Part shown: one piece after another, positions 31,605 through 32,932 of the stretch
Numbering within the stretch: position 1 is the stretch's first letter
Layout of the letters: each line of letters begins with the position of its first letter
Notes under the pieces: generated by a model
The model's input: only the letters and a program-made list of their open reading frames with translations
What the model was told of the DNA's origin: nothing
The model's database searches: none
Assembly: GCA_031378805.1 (NCBI GenBank)
Contig: JANNEO010000142.1
Span: forward strand, 1 to 32,932
Source: JADCCX01 sp031378805
GTDB lineage: Bacteria > Pseudomonadota > Alphaproteobacteria > Rhizobiales > Beijerinckiaceae
Direction: 5' to 3'
DNA length: 32,932 bases
Position numbers and translations under genes: made by a program

Positions 31605-32087
31605 TTAGTCGGAAACGATCATCGCGCCAAGCTCGGCCTCGGCGCACAGCACGCCAGCCACCTTGGCCTCGCCACGGAACCACCACATGTTCTTGCGGCG
31701 GTTGAGCAGGGTCATGTGATATTCGAGCACATCGCCAGGGACCACCGGCTTGCGGAACTTGGCTTTGTCGACTGTCATGAAATAGACCATCTTCGCCCGC
31801 TCTCCCGCCTGGCCCGAGACCAGCGCGGCACAGCCCGCGGCTTGCGCCATGCCCTCGATGATCATCACACCGGGCAAGATGGGATTGCCGGGGAAATGCC
31901 CCTGGAACTGCGGCTCGTTATAGGTGACGTTCTTGATGCCAATGCAGAAGCCGGACTCGCGGATCTCGATGATCTTGTCGACCAGCAGGAACGGATAACG
32001 GTGCGGCAGCAAATGCATGATCCGCTGGATGTCGATGGTCTCCAAGGTCTTTGGAGAATCGGGTTTTGGCGCTGTTGGCTCCGTCAT
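31605..32087 (-). CDS. fabZ: 3-hydroxyacyl-[acyl-carrier-protein] dehydratase
   Basis: FabZ dehydrates 3-hydroxyacyl-ACP in fatty-acid elongation and draws on the same hydroxyacyl-ACP pool as LpxA and LpxD. The 160-residue hot-dog fold protein has 'LPHRYPFLLVDKI' and the active site 'GHFPGNPILPGVMIIEGMAQ' with H64 and E78, 14 residues apart as in known FabZ. The ATG at 32087 overlaps the lpxD stop as ATGA and is preferred to the open frame at 32228, which would run back into lpxD. An N-terminal extension of about 15 residues (EPTAPKPDSPKTL) precedes the fold. Confidence 0.97.
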   Translation of the reverse strand: MTEPTAPKPDSPKTLETIDIQRIMHLLPHRYPFLLVDKIIEIRESGFCIGIKNVTYNEPQFQGHFPGNPILPGVMIIEGMAQAAGCAALVSGQAGERAKMVYFMTVDKAKFRKPVVPGDVLEYHMTLLNRRKNMWWFRGEAKVAGVLCAEAELGAMIVSD

Positions 32088-32932
32088 GGCGTCCCCTGCC
32101 CTTCGCTGCCTTCGTTCTTGCTGTTGGCGGTAGCAAGAGTGTTGTTGGCCCTGCCCTTGAGAAGGCGATCCAGCGCGGCCATGTCTCGGAACAACTCCTT
32201 GATCGGCTTGGCGGGTGTGCCGCCCCAACGCTCGCCGCGCGGCACGTCACGCCCAACGGCAGAGGTGGCGGCAATCTGCGCACCCATGCCCACCGTTGCG
32301 TGCCCGATGACACCGGCCTGCCCGCCAATCACCACAAAATCCTCGAGCTTCGAGCTGCCCGCCAGGGCGACCTGCGCAACAATCACGCAATGACGACCAA
32401 TGGTCACATTATGGCCGACCTGCACCATGTTGTCGATCTTGGTGCCTTCGCCGATCACCGTGTCGCGGTTCATGCCGCGATCCACGCATGTCCCTGCGCC
32501 GATCTCCACGTCGTCCTGAATGATCACGCGGCCGACCTGCGGCACTTTGAGATGCCCTTGCGGCGCCATGGCGAAGCCGAAGCCATCCTGGCCGATATTG
32601 CAGCCAGCATGGATGATCACCCTGTTGCCAAGATGCGTATGGGAGATCGCTGTGTTCGGCCCGATGGCGCTGTCCCGCCCGATCGTCACGCCAGGACCGA
32701 TCACGGCGTTGGCACAAAGGATCGTGTTGGCACCGATCTCGGCGCCTGGCCCGATGATCACGCCGGGATCAACCACAACGCCCTGCTCCAGCCGCGCTTC
32801 GGGGTGGACGAACGAGCCAGCGGAGATACCCTTGGCACCAAACAGCGATTGCGGGCGCATGGATTGTGGGAAAAACGCCGCAGCAACGCGGGCAAAAGCC
32901 CTGTACGGCTCTTTCGACACCAGCACGATGGT
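32084..32932 (-). CDS. lpxD: UDP-3-O-acylglucosamine N-acyltransferase, 5' truncated by the window edge
   Basis: LpxD adds the second 3-hydroxyacyl chain in lipid A synthesis. The 282 codons in the window begin inside the N-terminal uridine-binding domain ('TIVLVSKEPYRAFARVAAAFF'-type segment), so roughly the first 70 residues lie beyond 32932. Hexapeptide repeats of the beta-helix follow from 'SFVHPEARLEQGVVVDPGV'. The acyltransferase core 'IHAGCNIGQDGFGFA' and 'DDVEIGAGTCVDRG' is diagnostic of LpxD. The C-terminal tail (LATANSKNEGSEGQGTP) is polar. It is coupled to fabZ by ATGA overlap. The candidate start inside the window (GTG at 32926) is not real. Confidence 0.96.
   Translation of the reverse strand, partial: TIVLVSKEPYRAFARVAAAFFPQSMRPQSLFGAKGISAGSFVHPEARLEQGVVVDPGVIIGPGAEIGANTILCANAVIGPGVTIGRDSAIGPNTAISHTHLGNRVIIHAGCNIGQDGFGFAMAPQGHLKVPQVGRVIIQDDVEIGAGTCVDRGMNRDTVIGEGTKIDNMVQVGHNVTIGRHCVIVAQVALAGSSKLEDFVVIGGQAGVIGHATVGMGAQIAATSAVGRDVPRGERWGGTPAKPIKELFRDMAALDRLLKGRANNTLATANSKNEGSEGQGTP

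Noticed and set aside
32084..32926. GTG at 32926 as the true start of lpxD
   Set aside because: The frame continues to the window edge and the N-terminal uridine-binding domain is incomplete, so the gene starts outside the window.

Overview
The window looks like a chromosomal segment of an alphaproteobacterium, probably in the order Hyphomicrobiales (Rhizobiales). This rests on GC-rich codon use, long antisense shadow frames, the lpxD-fabZ-lpxA-lpxB/gltA neighbourhood, topA followed by rnr-DUF983-NUDIX, and a PyrB-linked dihydroorotase of the alphaproteobacterial 'DMRVFVGEPG' type. The genus cannot be fixed by eye. No rRNA, insertion sequence, prophage or CRISPR array is visible. Most content is housekeeping; the unusual features are small repeats and their effects on genes.

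Layout. At 1-197 lies the 5' end of a minus-strand family 2 glycosyltransferase and a composite palindromic repeat. Next come aspS (-), two coupled M16 peptidase-like genes (-), an RhlE-type DEAD-box helicase (+) and an MgtE magnesium channel (-). A LemA plus M48 membrane metalloprotease pair (+) follows, then tRNA-Leu(GAG) with a strong terminator (-). After it are an isolated FliN/SpoA-domain protein (-), lipB (+), a small secreted protein (+), a gamma-glutamylcyclotransferase-like protein (-), a cyclopropane-fatty-acid synthase-type methyltransferase (-), a molybdopterin oxidoreductase (-) and a lipoprotein alpha/beta hydrolase (+).

The pyrimidine cluster pyrB / RibD-C-like reductase / two-helix membrane protein / PyrC-like protein runs on the minus strand and diverges from topA. 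Downstream of topA on the plus strand are rnr, a DUF983 protein, a NUDIX hydrolase and an MFS transporter, the last four tightly packed, followed by gltA. The window closes with the convergent lipid A cluster lpxD(partial)-fabZ-lpxA-lpxB (-). A bidirectional terminator separates gltA from lpxB.

Two families of short palindromic repeats are scattered through the segment. Family A has CTTCTCCC/GGGAGAAG ends (about 68-184, 2097-2120, 23359-23514). Family B has TCATCCTGAGC.TGTCGAAGGAT arms (12438-12509, 20609-20685, 24566-24645). One family B copy lies inside rnr and is translated in frame. One family A copy sits directly in front of rnr, whose product lacks the usual N-terminal winged-helix region. 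Other points of note are a PyrC homologue without its zinc-ligand histidines, the absence of lpxI between lpxA and lpxB, and a hairpin four bases upstream of the pyrC-like start codon.
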